Translations under genes and position numbers: made by a program
Shown here: positions 7,375 to 15,035 of the stretch, piece by piece
Position numbering within the stretch: position 1 is the stretch's first letter
Layout: each line of letters starts with the position of its first letter
Origin: Actinoplanes sp. SE50/110
GTDB taxonomy: Bacteria > Actinomycetota > Actinomycetes > Mycobacteriales > Micromonosporaceae
Assembly (NCBI RefSeq): GCF_900119315.1
Contig: NZ_LT827010.1
Span: forward strand, 6,916,494 to 6,980,493
Length of the DNA: 64,000 bases
Direction of reading: 5' to 3'
Notes under the pieces: generated by a model
Databases searched by the model: none
Told to the model about the DNA's origin: nothing
The model's input: only the letters and a program-made list of their open reading frames with translations

Positions 7375-7917
7375 ATGTCGATGGTCGCTTGGGCATACCA
7401 AACGTCTGAACGCGTCCTCGCGGATGTGCTGCCACGTCGCTGGTCTCACGTTCAAGGTGTCGCGGCGAAGGCTCGTACTGTTGGTAACGCCGCCGGCGAC
7501 GATGCCCGCTTGCTTGAGGCTGCTGCTGTACTCCACGACATCGGGTATGCGCCAGATCTCGTGCAGACGGGTTTCCATCCGCTAGACGGGGCGTACTTCC
7601 TTCGGTCCGTCAGTGCTCCGGAACGGCTTGTTCACCTTGTAGCGCACCATTCGTGTGCGATACGCGAAGCCAAGATGCGAGGCCTTGCGGAGGAACTTGC
7701 AGCTTTCCATGACGAGGCGTCGCCGGTCCGGGACGCCCTCTGGTTCTGCGATCTCACCACGACACCCGACGGGGAACGAACGACCTTCGAGGAGCGGGTA
7801 GCCGAGATCAAGGAACGTTACGGGCCGGGCCATCTCGTGACAGCGTTCATCACCGAGGCTGCCGATGATCTCAATGCAGCCATCGCCCGAACATCCGAAC
7901 GGATGGAACGCCGGTAA
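7375..7917 (+). CDS. HD-domain phosphohydrolase (AICE cargo)
   Basis: HD-superfamily metal-dependent phosphohydrolase, 180 residues from ATG 7375. The frame is open to GTG 7258, but that start falls inside a hairpin and homologous openings usually begin near MVAWAY. Motifs: WSHVQGVAAKA (first His), AAAVLHDIGYAP (HD pair), GFHPLDGAYFL and VAHHSCAIREA, then WFCDLTTTPDG with a further acidic pair. Such stand-alone HD proteins hydrolyse nucleotides or related phosphate esters, and the substrate cannot be told. It is convergent with the Nudix gene. Confidence 0.8.
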   Translation: MSMVAWAYQTSERVLADVLPRRWSHVQGVAAKARTVGNAAGDDARLLEAAAVLHDIGYAPDLVQTGFHPLDGAYFLRSVSAPERLVHLVAHHSCAIREAKMRGLAEELAAFHDEASPVRDALWFCDLTTTPDGERTTFEERVAEIKERYGPGHLVTAFITEAADDLNAAIARTSERMERR

Positions 7918-7928
7918 GGCCATCCGCT

Positions 7929-8465
7929 TTACTGAGTCCGACCGAACTCCAGATACCGCGGCTCTCCATCGGACAAGGCCTCTATCCCTGCTTCGAGCCT
8001 GCGAACCATTGAGGGCCGAAGCTGATGGCGTGCATCATCGAGGGCAAGGAACTTCAGTCCTACCAGCTCATCATCGGTGTGCTTCAGGTCGCGGGACTCG
8101 TCGTCGGTTAGCCGGCCGCCGTCGAAGATGAACATCACGCCGTCCGGCCACACGCCGTGCTGCGGGATCCAGTCGACCACGAGAAGTCGGCCGATCGGCA
8201 GGTCTAGGCCGATCTCCTCCTTGATCTCACGTCGGCACGCTGCGAGCGGAGATTCGTTGCCCTCGGCAATGCCGCCGGGGATGTCCAGCAGGGGCTTGTA
8301 GTTCGGCACGACGAACAGGATTCGATCAGCCGAGTCGCGGATCAGCGCTCCGCCAGCAACCCGCTTCCTAGGTAGTCGCTGCGCGATCCCGGGGTTGAAC
8401 TCCCGCTCGGGTTCACCTTCGCGGTCCAGGTCCTCGGCCAACGTCACGAGGCTTACGGTACTCAA
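7929..8465 (-). CDS. Nudix hydrolase, Pif-like
   Basis: 178 residues with a perfect Nudix box, GGIAEGNESPLAACRREI followed by KEEIGL. Nudix enzymes cleave nucleoside diphosphates linked to another moiety. In the Streptomyces AICE pSAM2 the Nudix-motif protein Pif blocks redundant transfer between cells already carrying the element, so a transfer-immunity role is suggested by context. TTG start at 8465 overlaps the stop of the upstream regulator by four bases (TTGA), so the two are translationally coupled. Confidence 0.85.
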   Translation of the reverse strand: MSTVSLVTLAEDLDREGEPEREFNPGIAQRLPRKRVAGGALIRDSADRILFVVPNYKPLLDIPGGIAEGNESPLAACRREIKEEIGLDLPIGRLLVVDWIPQHGVWPDGVMFIFDGGRLTDDESRDLKHTDDELVGLKFLALDDARHQLRPSMVRRLEAGIEALSDGEPRYLEFGRTQ

Positions 8466-9796
8466 GCGGCCAGCACCAATCGAGCGCGCTCCTCGAACTC
8501 CACAACAGCAGGATGCTTGGCATGGTTTCCAAGCTGATCACGCAGGTCGCGAAGCTGCTGCAACGAGCGATTCGAAGTCAAGCCGCTCGTCGCCTCAAGG
8601 GCGGCGATCCCATACGACACCGCTTGTTCCACCTCGTTCGTAAGCAGCGCCACGCGAGCGAGCTGAACGCCGCTGTAGACCCGACGACGGGCCTGATCCT
8701 TCGCGCTGTCCCAGACTGTCCGAACCAAGCTCGCTGCCTCCTTCGGCGCACCAAGATCGACCCAACAGGTGCCAGCGTGACTGGCAAACAAGATGTCACC
8801 CCAGTGGTTCGCCCAACTCGGGTTGTCGTCTGCGCTGATGCTGTTGAAGGCGGCTTCCGCGCGAAGCAACGCCCTGGTGCAGCCGCTCTCGTCACCCTGG
8901 GCTGCGAATGCGCGAGCCTCCAGCATGCTCGCCTCGGTTGTGGCCACCGCAACGCCGGCCTTTTCCCCCGCATCGCGAGCGACCTGTGCAAGTCGTAGCG
9001 CCTGGTCAGGCCTCTTCAGGAAGAGCGCTTGGTCCGCCATGCTCGCCAAGATGTACGAGGCATAGGCGCGGTCACCAGCTGCCTCGGCCAATCGCAGCGC
9101 TTGGGTGAAATACCGCTGTGCCAACGAGTTGCGTGAGGTGTCGAACGACATCCACCCGATCAGCTCGCAGAGGATCGCTGCTGCTCTGTAAAGCTCAGTA
9201 GTTACGGTCTGGTCGGATGTCTTGCCGAATCTCGGCAGCACCGCCTCGCGCAGAAAACGCACGGCCATACTGCGGGCGTTCTCCCCTCCGAATCGGCGAT
9301 CCAGGCTGTCGAACATCGACGTGGTGGCGCGGATCTCCTCGACGTCCTTCATGGTGACGCGTTTTCCAGCGCCTGCTGGCATGTCATTCGAGGCTGTGCC
9401 GAACAGCCAGTCCAGACATACCGCGTTCAACGCATCGGGCTGGTAGCGGCCCTGGCTCACCGCAGGGTGCTTCATGTCATCGAACCGGGCAAGGTCAGAA
9501 AGTATTGCGGCTGCCGCGTCAAGCGATGAAGCGTAGGACAGGCCGACGCTCGATTCTGCTCGGTCGGTGCCACCACCCAGGCCCAACTCGTCAGCGGTCC
9601 GGCCATACGCCTCGCACAGCAGAGTGCGATACGGGTCCGAGGTGTCTCGCGCGCCGCTTTCCCACGCTGAGATCATCCGCAGAAGACTCGCTCTGGTGGC
9701 CAGGCTGAATCTTCCCTGCGCCCGTCGCTCCAGTTCGTGAGCAAGGCGGGTTCTCGACCAGCCGAGCTTCTGCCTTTCCAGCCGCAGCGGCGTCAT
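8462..9796 (-). CDS. XRE-type regulator with TPR-like C-terminal domain
   Basis: 444 residues from ATG 9796, which has GGAGG seven bases upstream. The N-terminal helix-turn-helix includes RLERQKLGWSRTRLAHELER and RMISAWESGARDTSDPYR. A long alpha-helical region follows, with repeated A-x-x-L pairs (YFTQALRLAEAAGDRAYASY, ALRLAQVARDAGEKAG), as in TPR regulators that sense small peptides or metabolites. It sits in an operon with the Pif-like Nudix gene and is divergent from the replication-transfer genes. By analogy with KorSA in pSAM2 it is the likely switch of the element. Confidence 0.85.
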   Translation of the reverse strand: MTPLRLERQKLGWSRTRLAHELERRAQGRFSLATRASLLRMISAWESGARDTSDPYRTLLCEAYGRTADELGLGGGTDRAESSVGLSYASSLDAAAAILSDLARFDDMKHPAVSQGRYQPDALNAVCLDWLFGTASNDMPAGAGKRVTMKDVEEIRATTSMFDSLDRRFGGENARSMAVRFLREAVLPRFGKTSDQTVTTELYRAAAILCELIGWMSFDTSRNSLAQRYFTQALRLAEAAGDRAYASYILASMADQALFLKRPDQALRLAQVARDAGEKAGVAVATTEASMLEARAFAAQGDESGCTRALLRAEAAFNSISADDNPSWANHWGDILFASHAGTCWVDLGAPKEAASLVRTVWDSAKDQARRRVYSGVQLARVALLTNEVEQAVSYGIAALEATSGLTSNRSLQQLRDLRDQLGNHAKHPAVVEFEERARLVLAA

Positions 9797-9885
9797 CTCT
9801 AGCCTCCGCCCTGTGAGAGTCGATAATGCGCCGCATTCACACTGCCCTATCGACGTGTCATTCGCAAGGCCCGAGTCAGTCCTAG

Positions 9886-9981
9886 TCACTGCCAGCCAGT
9901 GATGCCCTCCGCGGATCAAATCTGGAGACCTGCTGCGGGGCCAATTTTCCGCGTTTCATGGAGGGCGGAGCCGATCGGCTC
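9886..9981. promoter_or_regulatory. Divergent promoter region with two palindromes
   Basis: The 236 bases between the regulator (9796, minus) and the first transfer-side gene (10033, plus) hold TCACTG-N5-CAGTGA at 9886-9902 and a perfect 14-bp palindrome GAGCCGATCGGCTC at 9968-9981. Both are well placed to be operators for the adjacent regulator. Neither matches a motif I can name. Confidence 0.45.
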
Positions 9982-10032
9982 AACAAAAAGGTTCGGGATT
10001 CCAGTTGGATCCCTGGAACGAAGGAGATCTTC

Positions 10033-10350
10033 GTGAAGCTGTACGTGGACACGACCGGCAAGCAGGTGACGGTGTCGAAGCCGACCGAGCCGAAGAACGA
10101 CCAGAACGGCAACCAGCGTTCCGAGAAGAACACTGGCCGGCCCATGTGGTCCACCCAGGTCATCGTGCTCGACGAGACCGGCGGCGAGGTCATCGCCATC
10201 ACGACGGCTGGCGAAAAGCCGAACGTGACGGTGGGACAGCTCGTCGCCATCGAGCAGCTCGAGGCCATTCCGTGGGCGACCAACGGGCGTAACGGCGTCG
10301 CGTTCCGTGCGGTGTCGCTGAAGCCGCTCTCCGGTGCCTCGGCGAAGTAG
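10033..10350 (+). CDS. Conserved AICE protein of unknown function
   Basis: 105 residues from GTG 10033 with AAGGAG seven bases upstream. It reads MKLYVDTTGKQVTV, then PMWSTQVIVLDETGGEVI, GEKPNVTVGQLVAIEQLEA and AIPWATNGRNGVAFRAVSL. This pattern recurs at the head of replication-transfer operons in actinomycete integrative elements, but its role is not established. The many short beta strands suggest a small barrel, possibly OB-like. First gene downstream of the divergent control region. Confidence 0.7.
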   Translation: MKLYVDTTGKQVTVSKPTEPKNDQNGNQRSEKNTGRPMWSTQVIVLDETGGEVIAITTAGEKPNVTVGQLVAIEQLEAIPWATNGRNGVAFRAVSLKPLSGASAK

Positions 10351-10446
10351 GCCCTTCGCAACCCCATCCGTACTGCCGCCACAGTGTCCGTGGCATCTGA
10401 TCCCAGGCGGCCTTTTGCTGCCGTAATCCCTGCTCATTCATCGGAT

Positions 10447-10504
10447 GGCCGGAGCGATTTCGTTCCGGCCTCCGGCCGCAATATGCGGCCATCATCATTT
10501 TTTT
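10447..10504 (+). terminator. Terminator or attenuator between two AICE genes
   Basis: GGCCGC-AATAT-GCGGCC (10474-10490) is followed after seven bases by a run of seven T. Just upstream GGCCGGA / TCCGGCC (10447-10453 and 10464-10470) forms a second hairpin that could be an antiterminator or a strengthening stem. The T run ends directly before the ribosome site of the next gene. Confidence 0.65.
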
Positions 10505-10518
10505 GAAAGGAACCCATC

Positions 10519-10728
10519 ATGTTCCGTTACTACGTGTCCTACATGTTCCAAGGGGGCTACGGCTCCATCGACATCCACTCGAAAAATCCGATCACCGAAC
10601 AGGGTGATCTCCTCGAGACCAAAGACCTCATCAACCAGGCCGCTGGCCGCATTCTTCCTGGCCTCACGGTTATGGCCTTCTCCCGGTACGGCTCGGTGCA
10701 GCCGAAGCCCCAGCGCGCTCAGCGCTGA
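10519..10728 (+). CDS. Small AICE hypothetical protein
   Basis: 69 residues, MFRYYVSYMFQGGYGSIDIH, then PITEQGDLLETKDLINQAAG and LTVMAFSRYG. ATG at 10519 follows GAAAGGA. Not recognised. The aromatic N-terminus with alternating hydrophobic residues looks like two beta strands and a helix. It stands alone between two hairpin terminators in the early transfer region, so it may be separately dosed. Confidence 0.6.
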   Translation: MFRYYVSYMFQGGYGSIDIHSKNPITEQGDLLETKDLINQAAGRILPGLTVMAFSRYGSVQPKPQRAQR

Positions 10729-10771
10729 CAATCGCGTCCCGCGTGGGCGCTGATCACCAGTAAGAAAGCGC

Positions 10772-10804
10772 GGGGCCGGTAACGGTCGCACACCATCCGG
10801 CCCC
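10772..10804 (+). terminator. GC-rich hairpin upstream of the transfer operon
   Basis: GGGGCCGG (10772-10779) pairs with CCGGCCCC (10797-10804), extendable by GCG/CGC with one mismatch. It lies 44 bases after the previous stop and 38 bases before the next start. No T tract, so it is either a factor-independent pause or a leader structure. Confidence 0.45.
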
Positions 10805-10842
10805 ACGCCTGAACCCATCCAACCCGCAAGGGAGGACGTGTC

Positions 10843-11763
10843 GTGTCCAAATCTACCCGTCCCGGCCGTTCTGGGCGAGGCTCCGGAACTGTCACCGTCA
10901 TCGAGCAGCGGGTACATCGCTCGGCTGCCGAGAACGCGCGTTTCGCGTTCATCTTCACCGTCATCGTGAGCGGCCTGGTCGCTCTGGTCGTGGCCAAGGG
11001 CCACATGCACCCGCTGCTGGCCGCGTTCGTCGCGGCTCCGATCGCCGCTGTCTGCGGCGCCCTCGTCTGGGCACTGGTCCGTAGCTGGCCGGTCCTGCGA
11101 ATGCTCTGGTGGTGGACTCCCGAAATCGGAGCCACCGTCCTGCTGGCCTGGGGCTGGACCGCCCTGGCCGCCAGTACCTCACAAATCTTGACCGCGGTCA
11201 TCCTTGCCGTCCTGGTCGGCGGCCCGGCCTGCGTTCCGGTCCTGCGCCGCTGGACCGTCGCCATCTTCTGGTGTGTCGCCGTGCGGCATCGCCTGCGCGT
11301 CTGCTTCTCGCAGTTCATCATCACCAACCGCTCCGGTAGCCTCCCGCTGATCCTCGGAGCCTGGCCCACCCCGGTGGGGGAACGAGTCTGGGTCCTACTG
11401 CGGCCCGGCCTGTCGGTCGATTACCTCACGCAGCAGGTCGGCAAGATCGCCGTGGCCTGCCATGCCAAAACGGTCAGGGTCGACCTGGCCGGTAGCACCA
11501 ATTCTGCGTTCGTGCGCTTCGACATCAAGCGCCGCGAAGTCCTCACCGCCAAGGTGAGCACCCCCCTGATCGACGAGATCGATCCGATCGTGCCGCTCGA
11601 CGATAAAGAGTCGGCCACTGTCACGGGCCTCGACCTGCCCGACATCGACGACATCCCGACGGCCACCGAGCCGGCCATCCCGAAACAGGCCGCTGCCAGC
11701 AGCAACGGCCGCAAACCCGCCACTGCCGCCGACGACGGCGACGACATCAACCAGTGGATCTGA
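10843..11763 (+). CDS. Membrane component of a split conjugative FtsK/TraB translocase
   Basis: 306 residues. GTG at 10843 is preceded by GGGAGG. Up to four membrane segments are visible: about residues 32-52 (FAFIFTVIVSGLVALVV), 57-80, 95-112 and 118-135. A soluble part follows, including FIITNRSGSLPLILGAWPTP and VLLRPGLSVDYLTQQ, ending in an Asp/Ala-rich tail. This matches the N-terminal membrane and linker region of AICE TraB/TraSA translocases, which pump double-stranded DNA between mycelia. Here the motor domain is on a separate gene two positions downstream. The membrane-anchor role is inferred. Confidence 0.75.
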   Translation: MSKSTRPGRSGRGSGTVTVIEQRVHRSAAENARFAFIFTVIVSGLVALVVAKGHMHPLLAAFVAAPIAAVCGALVWALVRSWPVLRMLWWWTPEIGATVLLAWGWTALAASTSQILTAVILAVLVGGPACVPVLRRWTVAIFWCVAVRHRLRVCFSQFIITNRSGSLPLILGAWPTPVGERVWVLLRPGLSVDYLTQQVGKIAVACHAKTVRVDLAGSTNSAFVRFDIKRREVLTAKVSTPLIDEIDPIVPLDDKESATVTGLDLPDIDDIPTATEPAIPKQAAASSNGRKPATAADDGDDINQWI

Positions 11764-11774
11764 GGAGCACCCGT

Positions 11775-12149
11775 ATGAGCATCTTCGACCTCTACGGTCA
11801 GACCCAGCACCTCGAACGCCTCGATCCGCAGGGCGTCACCGACTTCGTCAACGACGAACTGATCGTCAGCGACATCGACTCCCGGCAGGCCCTGGAAGAC
11901 CTGGCCTGGATGACCGCCGGGCTGTTCAGCGACGGCAACGGACTCGCCCAGCTCTACATCGACGACGGCTGGGACGTGACCGACGGGAGCCATCACGGGC
12001 TCACCGAACAACAGCGGGGCGAGCTGATCGCCCGCCTGGGAACCATCGCGCACAACTGCGGCCAGCTCGTGGCCGAACTCTGCCGCCGCGCGTCGGCCGT
12101 GAAACGCGAATCCGGGTGGGACCCGCTCGTCACCACCGAACCCATCTGA
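11775..12149 (+). CDS. AICE hypothetical protein between the two translocase halves
   Basis: 124 residues from ATG 11775 with GAGGAG upstream. Mostly helical and acidic: LYGQTQHLERLDPQGVTDF, AWMTAGLFSDGNGLAQLYID, LIARLGTIAHNCGQLVAELC. No family recognised. Its position between the membrane and motor parts of the translocase suggests an accessory or regulatory transfer role. Confidence 0.65.
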   Translation: MSIFDLYGQTQHLERLDPQGVTDFVNDELIVSDIDSRQALEDLAWMTAGLFSDGNGLAQLYIDDGWDVTDGSHHGLTEQQRGELIARLGTIAHNCGQLVAELCRRASAVKRESGWDPLVTTEPI

Positions 12150-12157
12150 CCCCTACC

Positions 12158-12185
12158 GCAGGGCGCTCCACCGCGAGCGTCCTGC
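12158..12185 (+). other. Imperfect hairpin before the motor gene
   Basis: GCAGGGCGCTC and GAGCGTCCTGC flank a short loop and pair over most of their length. It sits in the 66-base gap between the preceding stop and the FtsK-like start. Possible attenuator or mRNA stability element. Confidence 0.35.
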
Positions 12186-12215
12186 CCTTTCACCTCCGGA
12201 AGGGAGGCGAAGCTC

Positions 12216-13097
12216 GTGAGCACCATCGCCTGCGATCCGCTCGGCACCGACCGGGTGCCTGTCGGGCCTGGCATGTCGATGTTCGATCCCCTGTTCATCG
12301 GCATCGACGAGTTTGGCGAGCACGTCACGCTCGACATCGTCTACCACAACCTGCTTACCGCTGGTGAGCCCGGCGGCGGCAAGTCCGGCCTGCTCAACCT
12401 CGTCGCGGCGACCGCCGCACTCAGCGACAACACCCGCCTGATCGGCATGGACGGCAAATGGGTCGAACTCGGCCCCTGGGAACCGATCATGGACGCCTTC
12501 ATCGGCGACGACATCGACCTGGCCATCAAGACCGTGCGTCGCCTGCTCACCGTCGCCCGCAACCGCTACCGCTGGCTGCTCGCCAACCGCCGCCGCAAAA
12601 TCACACGGGAGGACAACCTCTCCACGATCATCACCATCATCGACGAGATCGCGATGTTCTCGACCGTGCTAGGCACCAAGGCCCAACAGGAAGAGTTCTC
12701 GACCCTGCTCCGGGGCCTGGTCGCTCTGGGCCGCGCCTGCGCCATGCCCGTCGTCGGCGCCACCCAGCGCCCCTCCTGGGACATCATCCCCGCCAGCCTG
12801 CGGGACCTGTTCGGCTACCGCTGCGCCTTCCGGTGCACCACCGTCGGCTCCTCCGACGTCATCCTCGGCTCCGGCCTCGCAGAGGTCGGCTTCGACGCCT
12901 CCACCATCAGCCCCGACAACCCCGGCGAAGCCCTGCTGCGCGCCGAGAAGAAGCTCCCGTACCCGATCAAGGCGGCCTGGCTGTCCGACGACGACATCTA
13001 CGCCATCGCCGACTATGCCGCCTGGCTACGCCGCCCTACCAATCCCGCCACCACGACCTCCTACACCGGGCGCACCCAATGGGAGATGGCGGCATGA
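12216..13097 (+). CDS. FtsK/SpoIIIE-type conjugative motor (TraB motor half)
   Basis: 293 residues. GTG at 12216 follows GGAAGGGAGG. Walker A is GEPGGGKS at residues 50-57. Walker B is TIITIIDEIAMF, followed by a sensor-like GATQRPSWDIIP and an ending resembling FtsK folds (RCTTVGSSDVILGSGLA). These are the ring ATPases that move double-stranded DNA between hyphae in AICE conjugation. The protein lacks both the membrane segments, which are two genes upstream, and an obvious gamma winged-helix domain, so DNA recognition may need a partner. Stop overlaps the next start (ATGA). Confidence 0.88.
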   Translation: MSTIACDPLGTDRVPVGPGMSMFDPLFIGIDEFGEHVTLDIVYHNLLTAGEPGGGKSGLLNLVAATAALSDNTRLIGMDGKWVELGPWEPIMDAFIGDDIDLAIKTVRRLLTVARNRYRWLLANRRRKITREDNLSTIITIIDEIAMFSTVLGTKAQQEEFSTLLRGLVALGRACAMPVVGATQRPSWDIIPASLRDLFGYRCAFRCTTVGSSDVILGSGLAEVGFDASTISPDNPGEALLRAEKKLPYPIKAAWLSDDDIYAIADYAAWLRRPTNPATTTSYTGRTQWEMAA

Positions 13098-13294
13098 CCG
13101 AAACCCGCGCTCAGGCCATCACCGGCGTAATCGCTGGAACCGCCACCACGACCGCCTACCTCGCCGGCCTTCTCGTCGGCCACCTCACCCGGCACCAGGC
13201 ACCGGTCGGTGTCCTCGCCCTGGCGATCACCGCCGCCCATGTGCGCAAGCACCATCCTCGCCGCTGGACGGCACCGGGGACCACAACCGCATAA
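13094..13294 (+). CDS. Small SpdB-like membrane protein
   Basis: 66 residues starting in a 4-bp ATGA overlap with the motor gene. One or two membrane segments: ITGVIAGTATTTAYLAGLLV and VGVLALAITAAHV, then a basic tail. Small hydrophobic proteins next to TraB (Spd proteins) spread the element along the recipient mycelium. This role is inferred from context and topology. Confidence 0.65.
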   Translation: MTETRAQAITGVIAGTATTTAYLAGLLVGHLTRHQAPVGVLALAITAAHVRKHHPRRWTAPGTTTA

Positions 13295-13301
13295 CGGAAG
13301 C

Positions 13302-13348
13302 GGTCGACAGAACCCCCACAGCCTGCAAGCAAGCGGGTTCTGCCGACC
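13302..13348 (+). other. Strong intergenic hairpin
   Basis: GGTCG-a-CAGAACCC pairs with GGGTTCTG-c-CGACC (13 bp, one mismatch) around an 19-base loop in the gap after the small membrane gene. No T tract. Possible mRNA processing or termination signal separating the transfer genes from the following group. Confidence 0.4.
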
Positions 13349-13380
13349 TCCACCAACAGCCTCGAAAGGACGTGGCTGCC

Positions 13381-13830
13381 ATGAAGCCTACCCATCAACC
13401 GGCCAACACACCCGTTACCGACCCGACGATGACCCCGGCCGCGCTGCTGCGCGCCGCCGCCCTCTACCTCCAGCAGCACGGCTGGACCCAGCACCAGTTT
13501 TACGACCTGGTCGCCATCACCGACGGGCAGTTTCCGCCCGCCTGCGCCTCCGGCGCGATCATGACCGCCGCCACCGGCCGCTGCCTGGCCTCCGGCGTGT
13601 GCACCCTCGACGGCGACCCCGACACCATCGCCGCCATCCGCGCCCTGCGCGTCTTCGCCGCCTGGCTCGACCTGGAATACACCCCGACCGGCTTCTACGA
13701 GACCAGCGCCATCGACGTCGTCGGCGACTGGAACGACTACGAGGGCCGCACCCGCGACGAGGTCATCGAGACCCTCACCGACGCCGCTGACGACTGGGAT
13801 CGTCTGCACCACACCGGGGGTGCCCGGTGA
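13381..13830 (+). CDS. DUF6197-like protein
   Basis: 149 residues from ATG 13381, with GAAAGGA about ten bases upstream. The order AALLRAAALYLQQHGWTQHQ, PPACASGAIMTAATGRC, then VVGDWNDYEGRTRDEVIETL with a W-N-D motif followed by R-T-x-x-E-V-I is that of the DUF6197 family found in actinobacterial mobile elements and phages. Function unknown. The stop is overlapped by the next GTG. Confidence 0.65.
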   Translation: MKPTHQPANTPVTDPTMTPAALLRAAALYLQQHGWTQHQFYDLVAITDGQFPPACASGAIMTAATGRCLASGVCTLDGDPDTIAAIRALRVFAAWLDLEYTPTGFYETSAIDVVGDWNDYEGRTRDEVIETLTDAADDWDRLHHTGGAR

Positions 13831-14153
13831 GCCTGTCGTACGTCAACCCTGCCTTGACACCTACCGCCCCGGCCGGTGACAGCCGGCCTTCGAAGCCGCG
13901 CCGCCGCGACGTCGTCGAGAACGACGAATACGCCGCCTTCGTCCGGCGCATCATCCGCGCCTTCGCCAAACGCGTCGCCACCGGCGACGTCGAAGCCCTG
14001 CGCGACATGGTCGGACTCTCCGCCCAGCTCGACGACGCCATCAGCGAGGCCGTCATCGGCCTGCGCGCCTACGGCTATTCCTGGGCCGAAATCGGCGACC
14101 GGCTCGGCATCTCCCGCCAAGCCGCCCAGCAACGCTGGGGAGGCGATAAATGA
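13827..14153 (+). CDS. Small helix-turn-helix protein
   Basis: 108 residues, GTG start in a 4-bp overlap. The C-terminal YGYSWAEIGDRLGISRQAAQ followed by RWG is a sigma-region-4-like helix-turn-helix. The upstream helical part (FVRRIIRAFAKRVATGDVEA) resembles the small DNA-binding proteins common in AICEs. Likely regulator of the operon or an accessory DNA-binding factor. Confidence 0.75.
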   Translation: MSLSYVNPALTPTAPAGDSRPSKPRRRDVVENDEYAAFVRRIIRAFAKRVATGDVEALRDMVGLSAQLDDAISEAVIGLRAYGYSWAEIGDRLGISRQAAQQRWGGDK

Positions 14154-14566
14154 CCACCTCCGCCCTGACCAACGACTACCTCGAAGCCCTCGGCGCCCGC
14201 ACCGGCATCCGCGTCGAGTTCTACGACCCCACCGGCAGCCGCTACGGCTTCCCCACCTTCCCCTACCGGCAGGCGCCCGAGCACCTGGCCACCCGACGCC
14301 AGCTGCGCGCCGACGGCCTCTGCCCCAACGGCTACGACCCCGTCGCCCAGATCCTGTGGATGCACCGCGGACAACGCCGCGTCGCCTACCTCTACCGGCG
14401 CGACCTCGCCAAGCCGAAACGTGTTCCCACCGCGGCGCAGCTCGCGGTCGTCGCCAAGATGCTGCTCGCCCGCCGCACCTGCGACTCCTGCGGCGTCACC
14501 CGTGACTACTACATCCCGCGCCGCACCGGTATCTGCCTGAGCTGCGAAGTAGGAGGCAGCCGATGA
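14150..14566 (+). CDS. RRQ-motif protein with a C-terminal zinc ribbon
   Basis: 138 residues, ATG in a 4-bp overlap. A central RRQLRADGLCPNGYDPVAQI segment and a C-terminal CDSCGVTRDYYI followed by CLSC, a likely four-Cys zinc site, are typical of the RRQRL-type proteins repeatedly found in actinomycete integrative elements. Molecular role unknown. Confidence 0.7.
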   Translation: MTTSALTNDYLEALGARTGIRVEFYDPTGSRYGFPTFPYRQAPEHLATRRQLRADGLCPNGYDPVAQILWMHRGQRRVAYLYRRDLAKPKRVPTAAQLAVVAKMLLARRTCDSCGVTRDYYIPRRTGICLSCEVGGSR

Positions 14567-14748
14567 CCACGGACCCTGAAAACAACAGCCCCGCTACGAC
14601 ACGGTGCCAGTGCGGCGACCACTACTGCGCAGAAGTCATGCCGAAAGACCAGGATCGTTCGCAGTGCTGCCAGTACTGCGGCTACCGCGACTGTGACGTC
14701 TGCGGCTGGACCGACCAGGCGCTCCGGTCACCGGAGGTCTCACGATGA
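14563..14748 (+). CDS. Small Cys-rich protein
   Basis: 61 residues, ATG in a 4-bp overlap. Contains C-x-C, C-C-x-x-C and C-D-V-C-G-W patterns (CCQYCGYRDCDVCGW), probably binding one or two zinc ions. No family recognised. Second in a run of five tightly coupled small genes. Confidence 0.65.
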   Translation: MTTDPENNSPATTRCQCGDHYCAEVMPKDQDRSQCCQYCGYRDCDVCGWTDQALRSPEVSR

Positions 14749-15035
14749 GCCTCATCGACCTGGGCAAGCACCTGGCCACCGACAACTGCCTGTGGTGCAT
14801 CGGCGGCATGAGCCCCGCCGGTATCCACCCGGACCTCGGCCCGGTCCTGTGCCTCTGCCCGACCGAGCAGTGGTGCGACGAATGCGGCAGCACGTCGCTG
14901 TTCCCCGCCGAATACGAAACCCTCGACGACCGCATCAACGAACTGTTCGACGACGGCCTGTCCGCCGTCTGGTGCGAAGCCTGCATGGGCGTCGTCGCGG
15001 TCATCCCCGTCACCAACGACGGAGGCATCCGATGA
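14745..15035 (+). CDS. Small Cys-rich AICE protein
   Basis: 96 residues, ATG in a 4-bp overlap with the preceding gene. Four C-x-x-C-like pairs (CLWC, CLC, CDECG, CEAC) suggest a zinc-binding fold, and the rest is acidic. Not recognised. Stop overlaps the start of the SpdB-like gene. Confidence 0.65.
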   Translation: MSLIDLGKHLATDNCLWCIGGMSPAGIHPDLGPVLCLCPTEQWCDECGSTSLFPAEYETLDDRINELFDDGLSAVWCEACMGVVAVIPVTNDGGIR

